Shown: positions 19,486-28,863, numbered from the stretch's first letter. The stretch is 64,000 nt of DNA from Paenibacillus sp. CC-CFT747 (GCA_030323305.1 CP106741.1:253001-317000); one strand, 5' to 3'. Numbers and translations are program-made. Notes: a model not told the origin generated them from the sequence alone.

Positions 19486-20421
19486 CTAATCCCTCAGCGT
19501 GCGTCCGGTCAGCGTCAGGAAGACCGTTTCCAGATTCGGCTCCAGCTCCTCGACGGCCCGGATCTCGTTGCCTTCCTCCATCAAGAGCCTGAGAATGCGG
19601 TTCAAGTTATCCACTGAAGCGTCGCTCTGGATACGAAGCAGGTTCTCTTCGGTTACAACGGAACGGACGCCGGGAATCGCCTTCCACGCCCGGGATTCCC
19701 CTTGGACGAGAGCCCTCAGCTCGATCCGGATGTCCTTGACGTCCGTAATCGTCGCTTTAAGCTGCTCCTTCGTTCCTTCCGCAATCACCTTGCCGTGATC
19801 CATGATGGCGATTCGGGTGCAGATCTCTTCGACTTCCTCCATATAGTGGCTCGTGTAAATGATGGTGCAGCCCATCTCGTTCAGCTTCAAGACGGAAGCG
19901 AGAATATAATTCCGGGACTGGGGATCGATGCCGACCGTCGGTTCGTCCATGATGATCAGCTTCGGCTTGTGGGCGATGGCGCAGGCGATGTTCAGGCGCC
20001 GCTTCATGCCCCCGGAGAAGGTTTTGGGATAATGCTTGGCCTTGTCGCTTAGACCGACGAACTCCAGAGCCTCCTCCGTTTTGGCGCGCAGTTCGCTTCC
20101 TCTCAGCCCATACAGGCCGGCAAAGAAGCTCACATTCTCGTAAGCGCTCATGTCCTCGTAGATGGCGAGGTCCTGGGGAACGATGCCTAGGTTCCGCTTG
20201 GCGAAGCTCCGGTTCTTGGCGATGTCCTTCTCGAGAATGCGGATCTCCCCTTTCGTCGGCAGCAGCAGCGAGGCGATCATATGAATCGTGGTGCTCTTGC
20301 CCGCTCCGTTCGAGCCTAGGAGACCGAAGATTTCTCCTTCCCCCACCGTCAGCGACAATTTATCCACGGCTGCAAAATCGCCGAATTTCTTAGTCAACTC
20401 TTTCACATGCAGTACATTCAT
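19486..20421 (-). CDS. ABC transporter ATPase (LnrL-like)
   Basis: 311 residues from the ATG behind GGAGGG. Walker [10 protein letters not shown], signature [10 protein letters not shown], Walker [13 protein letters not shown] and the switch His in IYTSHYMEE are all intact. The C-terminal extension (230-311) is typical of ABC-2 exporters of the DrrA/CcmA type. The two permease genes follow on the same strand. Upstream lies a long dyad that may be the binding site of the response regulator encoded further upstream, as for LnrK-controlled linearmycin exporters. Substrate specificity is inference from context. Confidence 0.9.
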   Translation of the reverse strand: MNVLHVKELTKKFGDFAAVDKLSLTVGEGEIFGLLGSNGAGKSTTIHMIASLLLPTKGEIRILEKDIAKNRSFAKRNLGIVPQDLAIYEDMSAYENVSFFAGLYGLRGSELRAKTEEALEFVGLSDKAKHYPKTFSGGMKRRLNIACAIAHKPKLIIMDEPTVGIDPQSRNYILASVLKLNEMGCTIIYTSHYMEEVEEICTRIAIMDHGKVIAEGTKEQLKATITDVKDIRIELRALVQGESRAWKAIPGVRSVVTEENLLRIQSDASVDNLNRILRLLMEEGNEIRAVEELEPNLETVFLTLTGRTLRD

Positions 20422-20465
20422 GGCCGTCCCTCCGTGTTTCCTTTGATATGCCTTTATTCTAAAAG

Positions 20466-20505
20466 AAAAGGATGCCCTTATGTCAGTGCATAAGTTCATC
20501 CTTTT
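20466..20505 (-). promoter_or_regulatory. Long dyad between kinase and ABC exporter genes
   Basis: Nested inverted repeat with arms AAAAGGATG, 2 nt, CTTATG, then a 6-nt centre, CATAAG, 2 nt, CATCCTTTT. On the minus strand it is followed by TTTTCTTTT, so it can be an intrinsic terminator of the regulator-kinase transcript. It also contains CTGACA placed about 19 bp before TAGAAT, so it could equally be an operator overlapping the -35 of the exporter promoter. Confidence 0.6.
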
Positions 20506-20568
20506 GGCATGAGAAATCTCCTGTATGAATAACACGGCCGGGCAGGAGCGGCCATGAAATTTATCCCA

Positions 20569-21713
20569 TCACCCGGGCTGCTCCTCCGGAACCGAGCGAG
20601 GCAGAAGCGTTGTCACCCGGAAGCCCCGGGTTCCATCGCAGACGACCGTCCCGTTAAGAGCCGCCGCTCTTTCCTCCATGCCGATCAAGCCGAGCCCCTT
20701 CGCCCATTTTGCCGCCCCCTGGCCATTGTCGGCCACAACGGCCTGGATGAACCGGTTCAGCACCCGAACCTCTACATGGACCGCTGAGGCTTGGGCATAT
20801 TTGCCGCAGTTGGTGAGGGCCTCCAGGACATTCTCATGGATGACTTTCCACTGCCGCGGAGAGAGGATTTCCATCTCTCCTTCATGCACGAGCGTAACCA
20901 GGAGGCCGGTCCGGGCCCCGAAGGCTTCCGCCGCCGCCTTCAGCCGGACTAGCCCGAGCTGCTCGGCCGGCGGCTTCGTATTCTTCAGCGTCACCCGGAT
21001 CTCCTCGATCCCTTCCTTCGAGATGTCGATGGCGTTCTGCAGCAGGCGCCCGGCCGTCTCCGGATCCGAGACCAGCAGCCGCTTGGCCGCCTCCAGCTGA
21101 ATGAGAGCCCCTGTCATCGAATGGCCGATTCCGTCATGGATGGCCTGGGACAGCCGGTTGCGCTCCTCCAGCTTGCTCATGTATTCCGAAACCCGCAAAT
21201 ACTCCCGGTTGTCCGCGAGCCCCTTGGCCAGACGCTCCCGCTCCGAGCGCAAATCCTCGATACGGACGGCGTGGCCTTCGGCCTTCTCCTGCCAATACCG
21301 GACGAAGGCGAAGTGGAAGAAGCCGAACAGCGCGACGAAGGTGTATTGGACAAGCAGGTCGCCTCTTATAAAAAGAACCGGAAGAAGCACGGCCGGGAGG
21401 ACCAGCCGGCGCCTGCTCTCGGAGAAGGAAGTTAACTCGATGGCGTTAAAGGGAAGCAGGAGCAGAAAATAAGGATAAGCATAGGCTGAGCAGACCGCCA
21501 GCCCGGCGCATAGAAGGAAGAGAACCCCTGCCGAATCCGGTCGTAAGGAAGCACCAGGACAAGCAGATTGAAAGAAAGGTAGGCGAGGACATACAGAATG
21601 ACCCAGGGAGAGCGTTCCCCCGGCGATTCGAAATACGTGGCCGCTATGACATACAGGAGGACGAGGGCTTTGCTGCCCACCATCCATAACTCCAGGGAGG
21701 ATCCTTTTCTCAT
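20569..21713 (-). CDS. NarL-type sensor histidine kinase (LnrJ-like, frameshifted)
   Basis: About 381 residues. The N-terminal third is hydrophobic (five to six predicted helices), consistent with an intramembrane sensor. HisKA_3 follows (SQAIHDGIGHSMTG with the phospho-His) and then a HATPase domain (NCGKYAQASAVHV, GLGLIGMEERAAAL). The ATG overlaps the response-regulator stop as TGATG, so the two are translationally coupled. One base is missing from C4 at 21525-21528, inside the membrane region. With the downstream ABC exporter this resembles LnrJK-LMN of B. subtilis, except that the regulator gene comes first here. Confidence 0.86.
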
Positions 21714-22459
21714 CAGCGTGCCTTGCCTGTTAAATAGAAGATGGCGATCTGGGTCCGGTGATCGAGCCCCGTCTTGTTCAGGATGGAAGTGATGTAGTTG
21801 GCCGTCGTTCCCTCGGCGATGAAGAGTTCCTTCGAGATTTCCTTATTTGAAAGCCCCTTTGCAATCCGCGACATGACCTCCAGCTCCCTCTCCGTGAAGG
21901 GGCTGCGGTCAAAGGGACAGGCATCCGGGGCAGGAGCGGCGCCCTGCGTTCCCGCCGGCTCCGCACGCGGCGGCTCCACGCTTCCCGTACCAGCCTTCCG
22001 TTCTTCCAGCCCGTTCTCCTTGCCGGTTCCCGTCGGCTTCCACGCTTCCATGTTCGTCTTCAGCTTATCAAGCACGCTGTCCTGAAGCACATTGTTTCCG
22101 TTATAAACACTCTTGATCGCGTCGCGGATACGCTCCGGGTCGTTGTTCTTCAGCAGGTAGCCCTTCGCCCCGCTTCGGATGGCGTCGAGGATGTATTCAT
22201 CGTCGTCGAACGTCGTCAGGATGAGCGGGCGCGTCCCGGTTTCGCTGGAAAGGATCCGGGACGCCTCCACCCCGTTCATCCTCGGCATGCGGACATCCAG
22301 GAGAGCCACGTCGACCTCCTGCCGCCGGCAGAACTCCACCGCCTCCAAGCCGTCCTCCACGGTCCCGACCACCTCGAAATCACCAAACGTGGTCAAAATA
22401 ATCTTCATCCCTTCCCGAATGAAGGAATTGTCATCGGCGATCAGCACTCTGATCTTCAT
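21713..22459 (-). CDS. NarL/LuxR-type response regulator (LnrK-like)
   Basis: 248 residues, intact. Receiver domain 1-120 with the acidic pair in LIADDN, phosphoacceptor Asp in VALLDVRMP and Lys in LLKNN. A Gly/Ala/Pro-rich linker (145-185) is longer than usual. The LuxR-type helix-turn-helix is at the C-terminus (FTERELEVMSRIAKGLSNKE). It is first in the operon with its kinase and presumably activates the downstream ABC exporter through the dyad at 20466-20505. ATG start behind AGGGGAG. Confidence 0.92.
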   Translation of the reverse strand: MKIRVLIADDNSFIREGMKIILTTFGDFEVVGTVEDGLEAVEFCRRQEVDVALLDVRMPRMNGVEASRILSSETGTRPLILTTFDDDEYILDAIRSGAKGYLLKNNDPERIRDAIKSVYNGNNVLQDSVLDKLKTNMEAWKPTGTGKENGLEERKAGTGSVEPPRAEPAGTQGAAPAPDACPFDRSPFTERELEVMSRIAKGLSNKEISKELFIAEGTTANYITSILNKTGLDHRTQIAIFYLTGKAR

Positions 22460-22605
22460 TCACTCGCACTCCCCTTGCCAAAAATCTGGTAACCGTTAGG
22501 CCGATCTTCACCTATTTGCTGTATTCCACTTTAATGCGGAGCGGAGATTCTGACAAGGAGAAATGCTATAATCAACCTAGATCCGAAAGGCAAAGGAGCA
22601 TCGGC

Positions 22606-22821
22606 ATGGATTTTCTATTGGACAAGCTGGAAAGCAAAGTTGAATTCTTTGAAGCGTATGACCTTAAGTCGCTGGAGAAGCAAATTGAGGAGCAGATCGA
22701 CAAAAACAAAGCCCTGCTGCTCGACGTACGATCCGTTCAGCATCAGGTGACGTTCGATCCCAACCGGAGCCGGCTGCTTTACACCGCCGTGGTTCATTTT
22801 CAGGCGAAAAGCTCCTTGTAG
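22606..22821 (+). CDS. DUF2536 family small protein (YrzA-like)
   Basis: 71 residues, ATG behind AAAGGAG. The sequence VEFFEAYDLKSLEKQIEEQI then ALLLDVRSVQHQV and YTAVVHFQAK matches the DUF2536 family of Bacillales, of unknown function. No membrane segment or signal peptide. A TATAAT at 22567-22572 is a good -10, but no matching -35 is visible. A bidirectional terminator follows within 60 bp, so the gene is probably monocistronic. Confidence 0.8.
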   Translation: MDFLLDKLESKVEFFEAYDLKSLEKQIEEQIDKNKALLLDVRSVQHQVTFDPNRSRLLYTAVVHFQAKSSL

Positions 22822-22880
22822 GCGCCATGTCGGCAGGCTTCCGCATCAGAAGCTTAGTGGGCCGCCCTATGGTCATAACG

Positions 22881-22923
22881 AAAAACAGCCCCCGGGACTC
22901 GAACGTCCAGTGGGGCTGTTTTT
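22881..22923. terminator. Bidirectional terminator
   Basis: AAAAACAGCCCC pairs with GGGGCTGTTTTT around a 19-nt loop, giving T5 tracts on both strands. It separates the DUF2536 gene from the convergent kinase gene. Confidence 0.88.
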
Positions 22924-22955
22924 CGTGTTTAGGCAGCACGCCTCTCCCAGCTTCT

Positions 22956-24439
22956 TTAGGGAATCGCATAAAGGGGCTCACTTCCCCCTTCGTTCGGACC
23001 CAGAAACGGAGACAAGCTCCCCCTTCGGGGCCGTTGCCGGCCACGATGCCTCCCCCGTGCTTCTCGGCAATCAGCTTGGCCGTATACAGCCCGAGCCCCG
23101 TCTGCCCCTTATCACCGGTATAGAACTTATCGAAGAGTTGTGGCAGATCCTGGTCCCGGAAGCCGGGGCCATTGTCGCACAGCTCGATCTCGAGGGTCCC
23201 GGTCCGCCGGCGGACCCGCATGTCAATCCGGGCGTCCACGGTCGGCACATACCGGATGGCGTTTGCCATCAGGTTGTCGAGCACTTGGCTGATCCGCTCC
23301 ACATCCAGATTAAGCCGCGGCCCCTCCTCCGGAGCCTCATCCTCGAAGGCAAAGGTACAGCCGATTCCGCGGGAGCGGCATAAGAAGTTGAGTTCCCGTT
23401 CCTTGTCCGCAAGAAACTCGGGTAGAGAGACCTTCTCGACCCGGAGCGGAAAATAGTCGATATCCTTCTCGGAAGCGATCTCCACGTCCTGGATCAGCCG
23501 GTTGACGCGGCGGATGTTGTCCTCGAGCACGCGCAGATGGCCCGCCGCCTTCTCCCGCGTAAGCTCCGGCATATCGGAGAGCAGCTCGACGTTGCCCTGG
23601 ATAATCGTCATCGGCGTCCGGAAATCGTGGGCGATGGCGTCCATCATATCCCGGCGCTCCTGCTCCAGTCTCCACTCCCGGAGCAGGGAGCTTTTGAGGG
23701 CGCTTCGCATGTTCTCGAACGATTCCGTCAGCAGCCCCAGCTCGTTGTCGACCTTATACGTAACCGTAAAATCCAGGTCCTGGTCCCGGATCCGCTTCGA
23801 CGCTTCGATCAGCTCCTGAACGGGTCTCGCGAGCCGCCTGCCGAATCGTCCCGCAAACAGATAAGTGAAGAGGGTGATGAAGAGAAAGGGCGAGACGAGG
23901 AAGAGAAGCGCCAGCGCCGCTTTTGCCCAGAGGACGCTTCCGCCGCTAGCCGTCGCCTCCAGCTTGTATTGAAGCAGGATCGCCCCCTTCCATTCCCCTC
24001 CGGCGGAAGAAAGGGGCATTACTTCCCTAAACCTTCCTCCGAAGCCGAACGAAGGATCGGCCGCAGCCGTCCGGTTCAGCTGTTCCAGCAGGGCTGCCTG
24101 GCCGGGGATGGCCCGCTCCGCCAGCGTTCCGTAGATCGGCCGGCCGGTGGTGTCCGTCACCTGGTATTGAATGCCCTCGGACGGGATTCGTTTCTCGAGC
24201 TCCGGCCGGCTCGCGGGATCCAGAATCCGGTCGTGCTGCGAGCGGACATAATCCTTGATGGCGGGAAGCTGGTTCTCGTAAGCGTTGGCCGGCTGGAACC
24301 AGCTGCTCCGGGTGAGCCACCAGAAGCCCGAAACCATGGCGGCAGCCGAACACACGGCACTGAGCAGGAGGATCCAGACAAAGGTAAGGATCAGCTGCCT
24401 TTTGAGAGGCTGGCGTTCGATCAGTCCGATTTGACCCAT
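22956..24439 (-). CDS. OmpR-partner sensor histidine kinase (frameshifted near C-terminus)
   Basis: About 495 residues. Two transmembrane helices (about 15-40 and 175-200) flank an extracytoplasmic domain, then HAMP (LARPVQELIEASKRIRD), HisKA (AIAHDFRTPMTIIQGN) and HATPase (NLMANAIRYVP, DNGPGF, GLGLYTAKLIAEKHGG). Without correction the frame runs on through the terminator; adding one base to C5 at 22984-22988 ends the protein at KGGSEPLYAIP, just before the hairpin, which supports a sequencing error. I chose the ATG at 24439 (GGGGAG upstream), overlapping the regulator gene by 19 bp. Last gene of the ABC-permease-permease-regulator-kinase operon. Confidence 0.87.
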
Positions 24440-25119
24440 TTGTATCCGACTCCCCATATGGTCTGGATGTAGCTGCCTTCCGGATCCGCTGCGGCGAGCT
24501 TGGCCCGGATTTTCTTAATATGCTCCGTTACGGTGCTCGAGTCTCCTGCTGCTTCGAGCCCCCAGATCCGGTCGTAGATCTGCTCCTTCGAGAACACCTG
24601 CCCCGGGTGCAGCGCAAGCAGCTTCACAATCTCGAATTCCTTGGCCGCCAGGGGAACCTCGGTTTGGTTCACCTGAAGCTCCCGCCCCTTCAGATCGATG
24701 CGAAGCAGGCCGTACCGAAGCAGGGAACGTTCCGGTGTACCCTCCTGCCTTCTCCGGCTGCCCCGCAGATGCGCCGCCACCCGGGCCTTCAGCTCACGCA
24801 GACTGAACGGCTTCGTGATATAATCATCTCCCCCGATGGCCAAGCCTTGAATGCGGTCGGCCTCCGCCTGCCGTGCACTGACGAACAGGATGGGGCAGCT
24901 TACCTCGTCCCGAATCATCTGGCAGAGCTCGAAGCCGCCCAATCCCGGCATCATCACATCCAGAATGATCAAGTCGGGCTTGCGGGAGAGAAGGGTCAAT
25001 GCTTCTCTGCCGCCGGAGGCGGTCAGCACCTCATAGCCTTCCGCCGTCAAGGCCTGCTCCATTAAGGACACAATGTCCGCTTCGTCATCGGCAATCAATA
25101 TTCTTTCCTGCATGGTCAC
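24421..25119 (-). CDS. OmpR family response regulator
   Basis: 232 residues. Receiver domain with acidic pair in LIADDEAD, phosphoacceptor Asp in LIILDVMMP and Lys in YITKPFS; a C-terminal winged helix (VPLAAKEFEIVKLLALHPG, ending IWGVGYKW) of the OmpR/PhoB type. It lies between the second permease and the kinase gene on the minus strand, and its stop overlaps the kinase start. It likely controls the ABC exporter encoded just upstream, as LanR-type regulators do for lantibiotic immunity pumps; the inducer is unknown. Confidence 0.93.
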   Translation of the reverse strand: MTMQERILIADDEADIVSLMEQALTAEGYEVLTASGGREALTLLSRKPDLIILDVMMPGLGGFELCQMIRDEVSCPILFVSARQAEADRIQGLAIGGDDYITKPFSLRELKARVAAHLRGSRRRQEGTPERSLLRYGLLRIDLKGRELQVNQTEVPLAAKEFEIVKLLALHPGQVFSKEQIYDRIWGLEAAGDSSTVTEHIKKIRAKLAAADPEGSYIQTIWGVGYKWVKSD

Positions 25120-25135
25120 TCTCCTGATGCGGGCA

Positions 25136-25906
25136 TCAGTTCACCCAATTTCTTCGTCTCCATCCCACCATTGTAACGGCAAAGCCGATCCCCATACAAA
25201 TGATAACGGGAACCAGCCGGACGGCCGGGCCGCTTTCCTCCAACCAATCGAACACGGAGCCGATGCCGTACAGCAGGAAGCTTAAGGCGTCCGTCGCGTA
25301 CAAGGAGCCGACCGCCACACCGATCCAGCCGAGGTAGCACAGAACGGGATTCGGCAGCAGGAAGCAGAGGAGCGCCATTACGCTGAGCTGGGCCAACAGG
25401 ATGAGCAGAAAGAAGCCGTACGCCTTCAGGCAGTAGAGGAACGCCCCGGCTTGATCGTACGTCTGTTCCGGATTCCGGAATACCTGCCAATCTAAGCTGG
25501 GCTTGAACGCATAGCCTGCGATTACTCCGATCGCGAAGGTCACGGCCAGGAATAGGGTGAGAAGGATGGACAAATTCAGCCATTTGGCCGCAAACAGCTT
25601 GCCGAACGAGATCGGCCGGATCAGCACGAGCCTCAGCTGCCCGCTGTGGGCCTCTCCGTTGAAGCTGTCGATGATGAGCATAGGCCCGATAATCAGCGAC
25701 AGAAAGAAGGACACTTCCTTCAGCAGGAACAACGGAATGTTCTCGGCGGTCAGCGGCACGCCACTCACGCTGTCGAACGCCCCCATCTGCTGCATGTTAA
25801 GAAACAGGCTGTCCAGGCCGACGATGGCGGCAAAAATAAGCAGACTGATCATCGTTTTGCGCCGTTTCCAGATGCGCTGCCAATCGTTAAGCATAAGGTT
25901 TATCAT
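25136..25906 (-). CDS. ABC-2 permease, LanG-like
   Basis: 256 residues with six transmembrane helices and no large extracytoplasmic domain, the layout of LanE/LanG-type immunity permeases. The segment NGEAHSGQLRLVLIRPIS matches the conserved cytoplasmic loop of this family and is echoed in the neighbouring permease (YRSGQLRMVMLRAYS), showing the two are paralogues. I chose the ATG at 25906 because GGAGG is about 9 nt upstream; an alternative ATG at 25915 is too close to it. A palindromic repeat element separates it from the preceding permease gene. Confidence 0.83.
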   Translation of the reverse strand: MINLMLNDWQRIWKRRKTMISLLIFAAIVGLDSLFLNMQQMGAFDSVSGVPLTAENIPLFLLKEVSFFLSLIIGPMLIIDSFNGEAHSGQLRLVLIRPISFGKLFAAKWLNLSILLTLFLAVTFAIGVIAGYAFKPSLDWQVFRNPEQTYDQAGAFLYCLKAYGFFLLILLAQLSVMALLCFLLPNPVLCYLGWIGVAVGSLYATDALSFLLYGIGSVFDWLEESGPAVRLVPVIICMGIGFAVTMVGWRRRNWVN

Positions 25907-25923
25907 AGTAGTCATCCTCCATT

Positions 25924-25976
25924 TGTGCCTTATCCAAGGCTTTCCCGCCGGCAAAGTTACCGGATAAGCCACTAAG
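25924..25976 (-). repeat. Palindromic repeat element, copy B
   Basis: 53-bp element with imperfect terminal inverted repeats (TTGTGCCTTATCC at one end, CGGATAAGCCACTAAG at the other). It shares the internal GTTACCGGATAAG and AGGCTTTC segments with copy A at 48889-48986. It sits between two co-transcribed permease genes; its right end provides the TAG stop codon of the upstream permease. Confidence 0.7.
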
Positions 25977-26813
25977 TCCAACGGTCCGGTTTGGTAAATA
26001 ACAGGCCGGCTCCCGCCAGGAAAACGGCCGTACTTCCGGCCAGAATGCCGGTCATCCACAGGCCAAGGTCCCCGCTCGGCAGCGCCTGCGCATCCCCCAG
26101 CATCACGGCGATGCCGCTGTGCTGAATTTCGGTAAGCGAGAGAAACTTAAGCTTACTGGGCAGATCCCAGGCGAGCACACGGTTCGCCAGCTCGAACAGC
26201 ACCGGATAAGCCAGGGAAACCAGCAGGTAGCCCATCCCGAGGCCGATGGCGGCGGTCGAGGTGCGGGAGACGACGGCCACCGCCAGAAAAACGGAGGACG
26301 TGCCGAGAATAGTTGCGTAGGCTAGGCCGTAATAGCCTAGCGTGTACCGGAGCATGTCTCCGCTTCTCACCGCCTGATCGTGATAGAACAGGATCCGCTC
26401 GGACGATGGGGGAAAACAAACCTTCCGACGACAGCTGCCGCAAGCAGATAAACGAGGAAGAACAGCGCCGTCATCAGGGCAAAGGCCAGCCATTTGGCCG
26501 CAAACAGCTGCGTTCGGCTGTAAGCCCGCAGCATCACCATCCGTAGCTGCCCCGACCGGTATTCTTCGGTAAACGACAGGGTCAGCAGGACCAGCGCCCA
26601 AACGTTGAACACCACGATCAGCTGCTCGATCATGGCCATCACCGGGAAGTTTTCCGCCGTTGCGTACTCCGGACTGCTTGGCGTCAAGCCTGTGTTGTGC
26701 CCCAGGTAATATTTGGCCGTACCGGCAAGAATGACCGGAATGCCGATCAGGAAGAGCCAGGCCGTCTTTCTCTTCCAGAGCCTTTCCCATTCGCTGCTTA
26801 GTAGCCTCATCAT
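25972..26813 (-). CDS. ABC-2 permease, LanE-like (frameshifted)
   Basis: About 281 residues with six transmembrane helices, paralogous to the next permease gene. The ATG overlaps the ATPase stop as ATGATGA, implying coupled translation. One base is missing from G5 at 26408-26412, which splits the helix-2/3 region (RFVFPPSSERI) from the rest. The stop codon lies in the right end of a repeat element, so the natural C-terminus may have been altered by its insertion. Forms the membrane part of a probable antimicrobial-peptide exporter with the ATPase at 26810. Confidence 0.83.
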
Positions 26814-27538
26814 GATGTCATCATCTCCACGAAGTAATCCTCCAGGCTCCGTTCGCCTGCCGCTCGCTGCCATTCCTCCCGGCTTCCCTGCCAGAGGAGA
26901 CGGCCTTCCCGGATCATGACAAAGCGGGTGCAGACGCGCTGAAGCTCGTCCAGCAAATGGCTGGACACGAAGAAGGTGATGCCGTTCTTCTCGTTCAGCT
27001 CGGAAATAAGCCGGCGCAGCTCGCGGATGCCCATCGGATCGAGCCCGTTCGCCGGCTCGTCCAGTATAATCAGCCGGGGATTCCCGAGAAGAGCCTGCGC
27101 GATCCCCAGGCGCTGCTTCATGCCGAGCGAGTAAGTCTTGACTTTATCCCCGCCTCGCCCGTCCAGGCCCACGATGCCGAGTACCTCCTCCACACGGGCG
27201 GCCCGCTTGTCCTTGGGCAGGTCGGCATGCAGCTTGGCCAGGTTGAGCAGATTGTCCCTCCCCGACATATAGGGGAAGAAGATCGGGGATTCGACAATCG
27301 CTCCCGCTCCGTTCATCGCCTGGATCCGGTCCCGCCGGATATCGAAGCCGTTCAGGCGGATCGTCCCGTTATCCGGCCGGATCAGCCCCGTCATCATGCG
27401 GATAAGGGTCGTTTTGCCGGCGCCGTTCGGCCCTATGAACCCGCAAACGTCACCTTCCCCGACCGTAAAGGATATATCGTTCACCAGCGTTCTCCGCCCG
27501 GCTTTTTTGCTAATGTGGTTTACTTCCAGTATGTTCAT
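26810..27538 (-). CDS. ABC transporter ATPase, LanF-like
   Basis: 242 residues. Walker A GPNGAGKTT, signature YSLGMKQRLG, Walker B LIILDEPANGLDP and switch His in FVSSHLLDE. The short length, YSLGMKQR signature and two small permeases are the pattern of lantibiotic-immunity (LanFEG) and related bacitracin pumps. First gene of a minus-strand operon: ATPase, permease, permease, OmpR-type regulator, kinase. The ribosome site GGAGGGAT precedes the ATG. The leader has an A+T-rich stretch but no confident promoter. Confidence 0.9.
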   Translation of the reverse strand: MNILEVNHISKKAGRRTLVNDISFTVGEGDVCGFIGPNGAGKTTLIRMMTGLIRPDNGTIRLNGFDIRRDRIQAMNGAGAIVESPIFFPYMSGRDNLLNLAKLHADLPKDKRAARVEEVLGIVGLDGRGGDKVKTYSLGMKQRLGIAQALLGNPRLIILDEPANGLDPMGIRELRRLISELNEKNGITFFVSSHLLDELQRVCTRFVMIREGRLLWQGSREEWQRAAGERSLEDYFVEMMTS

Positions 27539-27629
27539 GGCTTATCCCTCCTGTCCTTTATAGTAGAGGACATTTCTAAACAATTTATAACCTCCAAAAA
27601 TATTTTTTAAGAGCTGCCCCCGGAAACCC

Positions 27630-27666
27630 AAAAAACAGGCGCCTGTCCGAAGACAGAAAGCCTGTT
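27630..27666 (-). terminator. Terminator after TipA-type regulator
   Basis: On the minus strand AACAGGC, CTGTC, TTCG, GACAG, GCCTGTT form a nested hairpin with a stable UUCG loop, followed by TTTTTT. It lies 20 bp past the stop of the MerR-family gene. Confidence 0.85.
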
Positions 27667-27685
27667 CTTGGCGGGCTGCCCTTTT

Positions 27686-28450
27686 CTAGGGCCGGATTCC
27701 CGTAAAAATATGAACCGCATCGCGGAGAAACTCCGCCGTCCCCGGCTGGTCCCGGTCATAGTAGGCCTTGAACCGCTCGTCGTCCACATACATCTGGGCA
27801 ACGCCGGCATGGGCTTCCTTCGTATATTCGGGCCAGTAGAAGGTCAGCCACTTCTTGTGAAGGGCCGCGGCCTTCTGGGCCTTTTCACCGGCCGGGTCGC
27901 CGGCGGCTACCGCTTCCGCCAGCGTCTCTCTCAGCTCCTCCGTGAGCCGGTTTAGCTCGGCATTCTCCTCCTGCGTCATGTTCTTCACCTTCTCGTTGGA
28001 GCGGTTGACCTTGTCGTCCCCGTACTTTTCCCGGATTTCGCTGCCGTACGCTTTCTCGTTGTCGTCAATCAGCTTCTGCTTGAAGCCCTCGAATTTTTCC
28101 TTGTCGCTCATGACCGTTCTCCCTTCCTTCTGCGCTAGAGTCTTCTCAACATTGGCGATGAGTTGATCCAGCTGCTTTCTTCTGTCGAGGAGCTGCTCAC
28201 GGTGTTCCCTTAACGCTGAGGCCGCATCGAACGACGGGGCGTTCACAATCTCCTGGATCTGTTCCAAGGGAAAGCCCAGCTCCCGGTAAAACAGAATCTG
28301 CTGCAGCTTATCCACCTCGGCCCCTCCATAGATCCGGTACCCGGACGAATTCATTCTCGCCGGCTTGAGAATGCCGATCTCGTCGTAGTACCGGAGCGTT
28401 CTCGTGCTTACCCCTGCCAGCCGCCCCAGCTTCTGTACGGTATATTCCAT
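27686..28450 (-). CDS. MerR family regulator with TipAS domain (Mta/TipAL-like)
   Basis: 254 residues. An N-terminal MerR winged helix (VSTRTLRYYDEIGILKPAR and the wing SGYRIYGG), a long dimerisation helix (75-110), and a C-terminal TipAS ligand-binding domain (120-254). Members such as Mta and TipAL bind structurally varied thiopeptide or drug ligands and activate exporter genes and their own promoter. The promoter here has the classic MerR layout with an operator inside a 19-bp spacer, supporting autoregulation. The adjacent ABC exporter operon is on the same strand but separated by a strong terminator. Confidence 0.93.
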   Translation of the reverse strand: MEYTVQKLGRLAGVSTRTLRYYDEIGILKPARMNSSGYRIYGGAEVDKLQQILFYRELGFPLEQIQEIVNAPSFDAASALREHREQLLDRRKQLDQLIANVEKTLAQKEGRTVMSDKEKFEGFKQKLIDDNEKAYGSEIREKYGDDKVNRSNEKVKNMTQEENAELNRLTEELRETLAEAVAAGDPAGEKAQKAAALHKKWLTFYWPEYTKEAHAGVAQMYVDDERFKAYYDRDQPGTAEFLRDAVHIFTGIRP

Positions 28451-28474
28451 GTGATTTCCCTCCCGACATCTATT

Positions 28475-28505
28475 ACGCTACACCTTTACGCTGCGTAAAG
28501 GTCAA
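28475..28505 (-). promoter_or_regulatory. MerR-type promoter and operator of the TipA-like gene
   Basis: Minus strand: -35 TTGACC (28505-28500), a 19-bp spacer, -10 TAGCGT (28480-28475). A perfect 9-1-9 palindrome CCTTTACGC/A/GCGTAAAGG at 28483-28501 fills the spacer. The over-long spacer with an internal dyad is the hallmark of MerR-activated promoters. Confidence 0.85.
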
Positions 28506-28640
28506 TCCCTATTTTCGTAAAATCCATTTTAGCACAGGGAGGGTTAAAGACCGGAATGGTAAGCCACACTAGAAAATGGGTAAAAAATAGCAGCCCTTCT
28601 ACGGGCAATCGGTCGTAACCACAAGAGGAGGCAGGAAATC

Positions 28641-28841
28641 ATGAGCGAACCGAGCAGCCGCAAGCCGAAAGCAAGCGCCCCTATTTCGAAAATGTCCTCC
28701 AAGGACTTGAACACCCCTACCGAAGGGATTCTATACGGTGGAAACGGAACCTCCGGAGACGAGGCCCTCGTCAACCAGGAGGACGTGAAGACCCGGATGG
28801 ACCAAGCGGGCGAGGAATTGGACAAGTCGGAAACCGAATAA
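28641..28841 (+). CDS. Small hydrophilic hypothetical protein
   Basis: 66 residues with a strong ribosome site (GAGGAGG) 9 nt before the ATG and a strong terminator just downstream, so it is very likely a real gene. Composition is Ser/Lys/Glu/Gly-rich and predicted disordered; there is no signal peptide or hydrophobic segment. Family not recognised. It resembles small spore- or stress-associated proteins only in composition, which is weak evidence. Confidence 0.7.
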   Translation: MSEPSSRKPKASAPISKMSSKDLNTPTEGILYGGNGTSGDEALVNQEDVKTRMDQAGEELDKSETE

Positions 28842-28863
28842 CGCCCGGCCCCACGGGCAAAAC

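Noticed and set aside
22606..22821. Longer start at 22516 for the DUF2536 protein
   Set aside because: The extra 30 codons span the TATAAT and lack a ribosome site; the ATG at 22606 has AAAGGAG.
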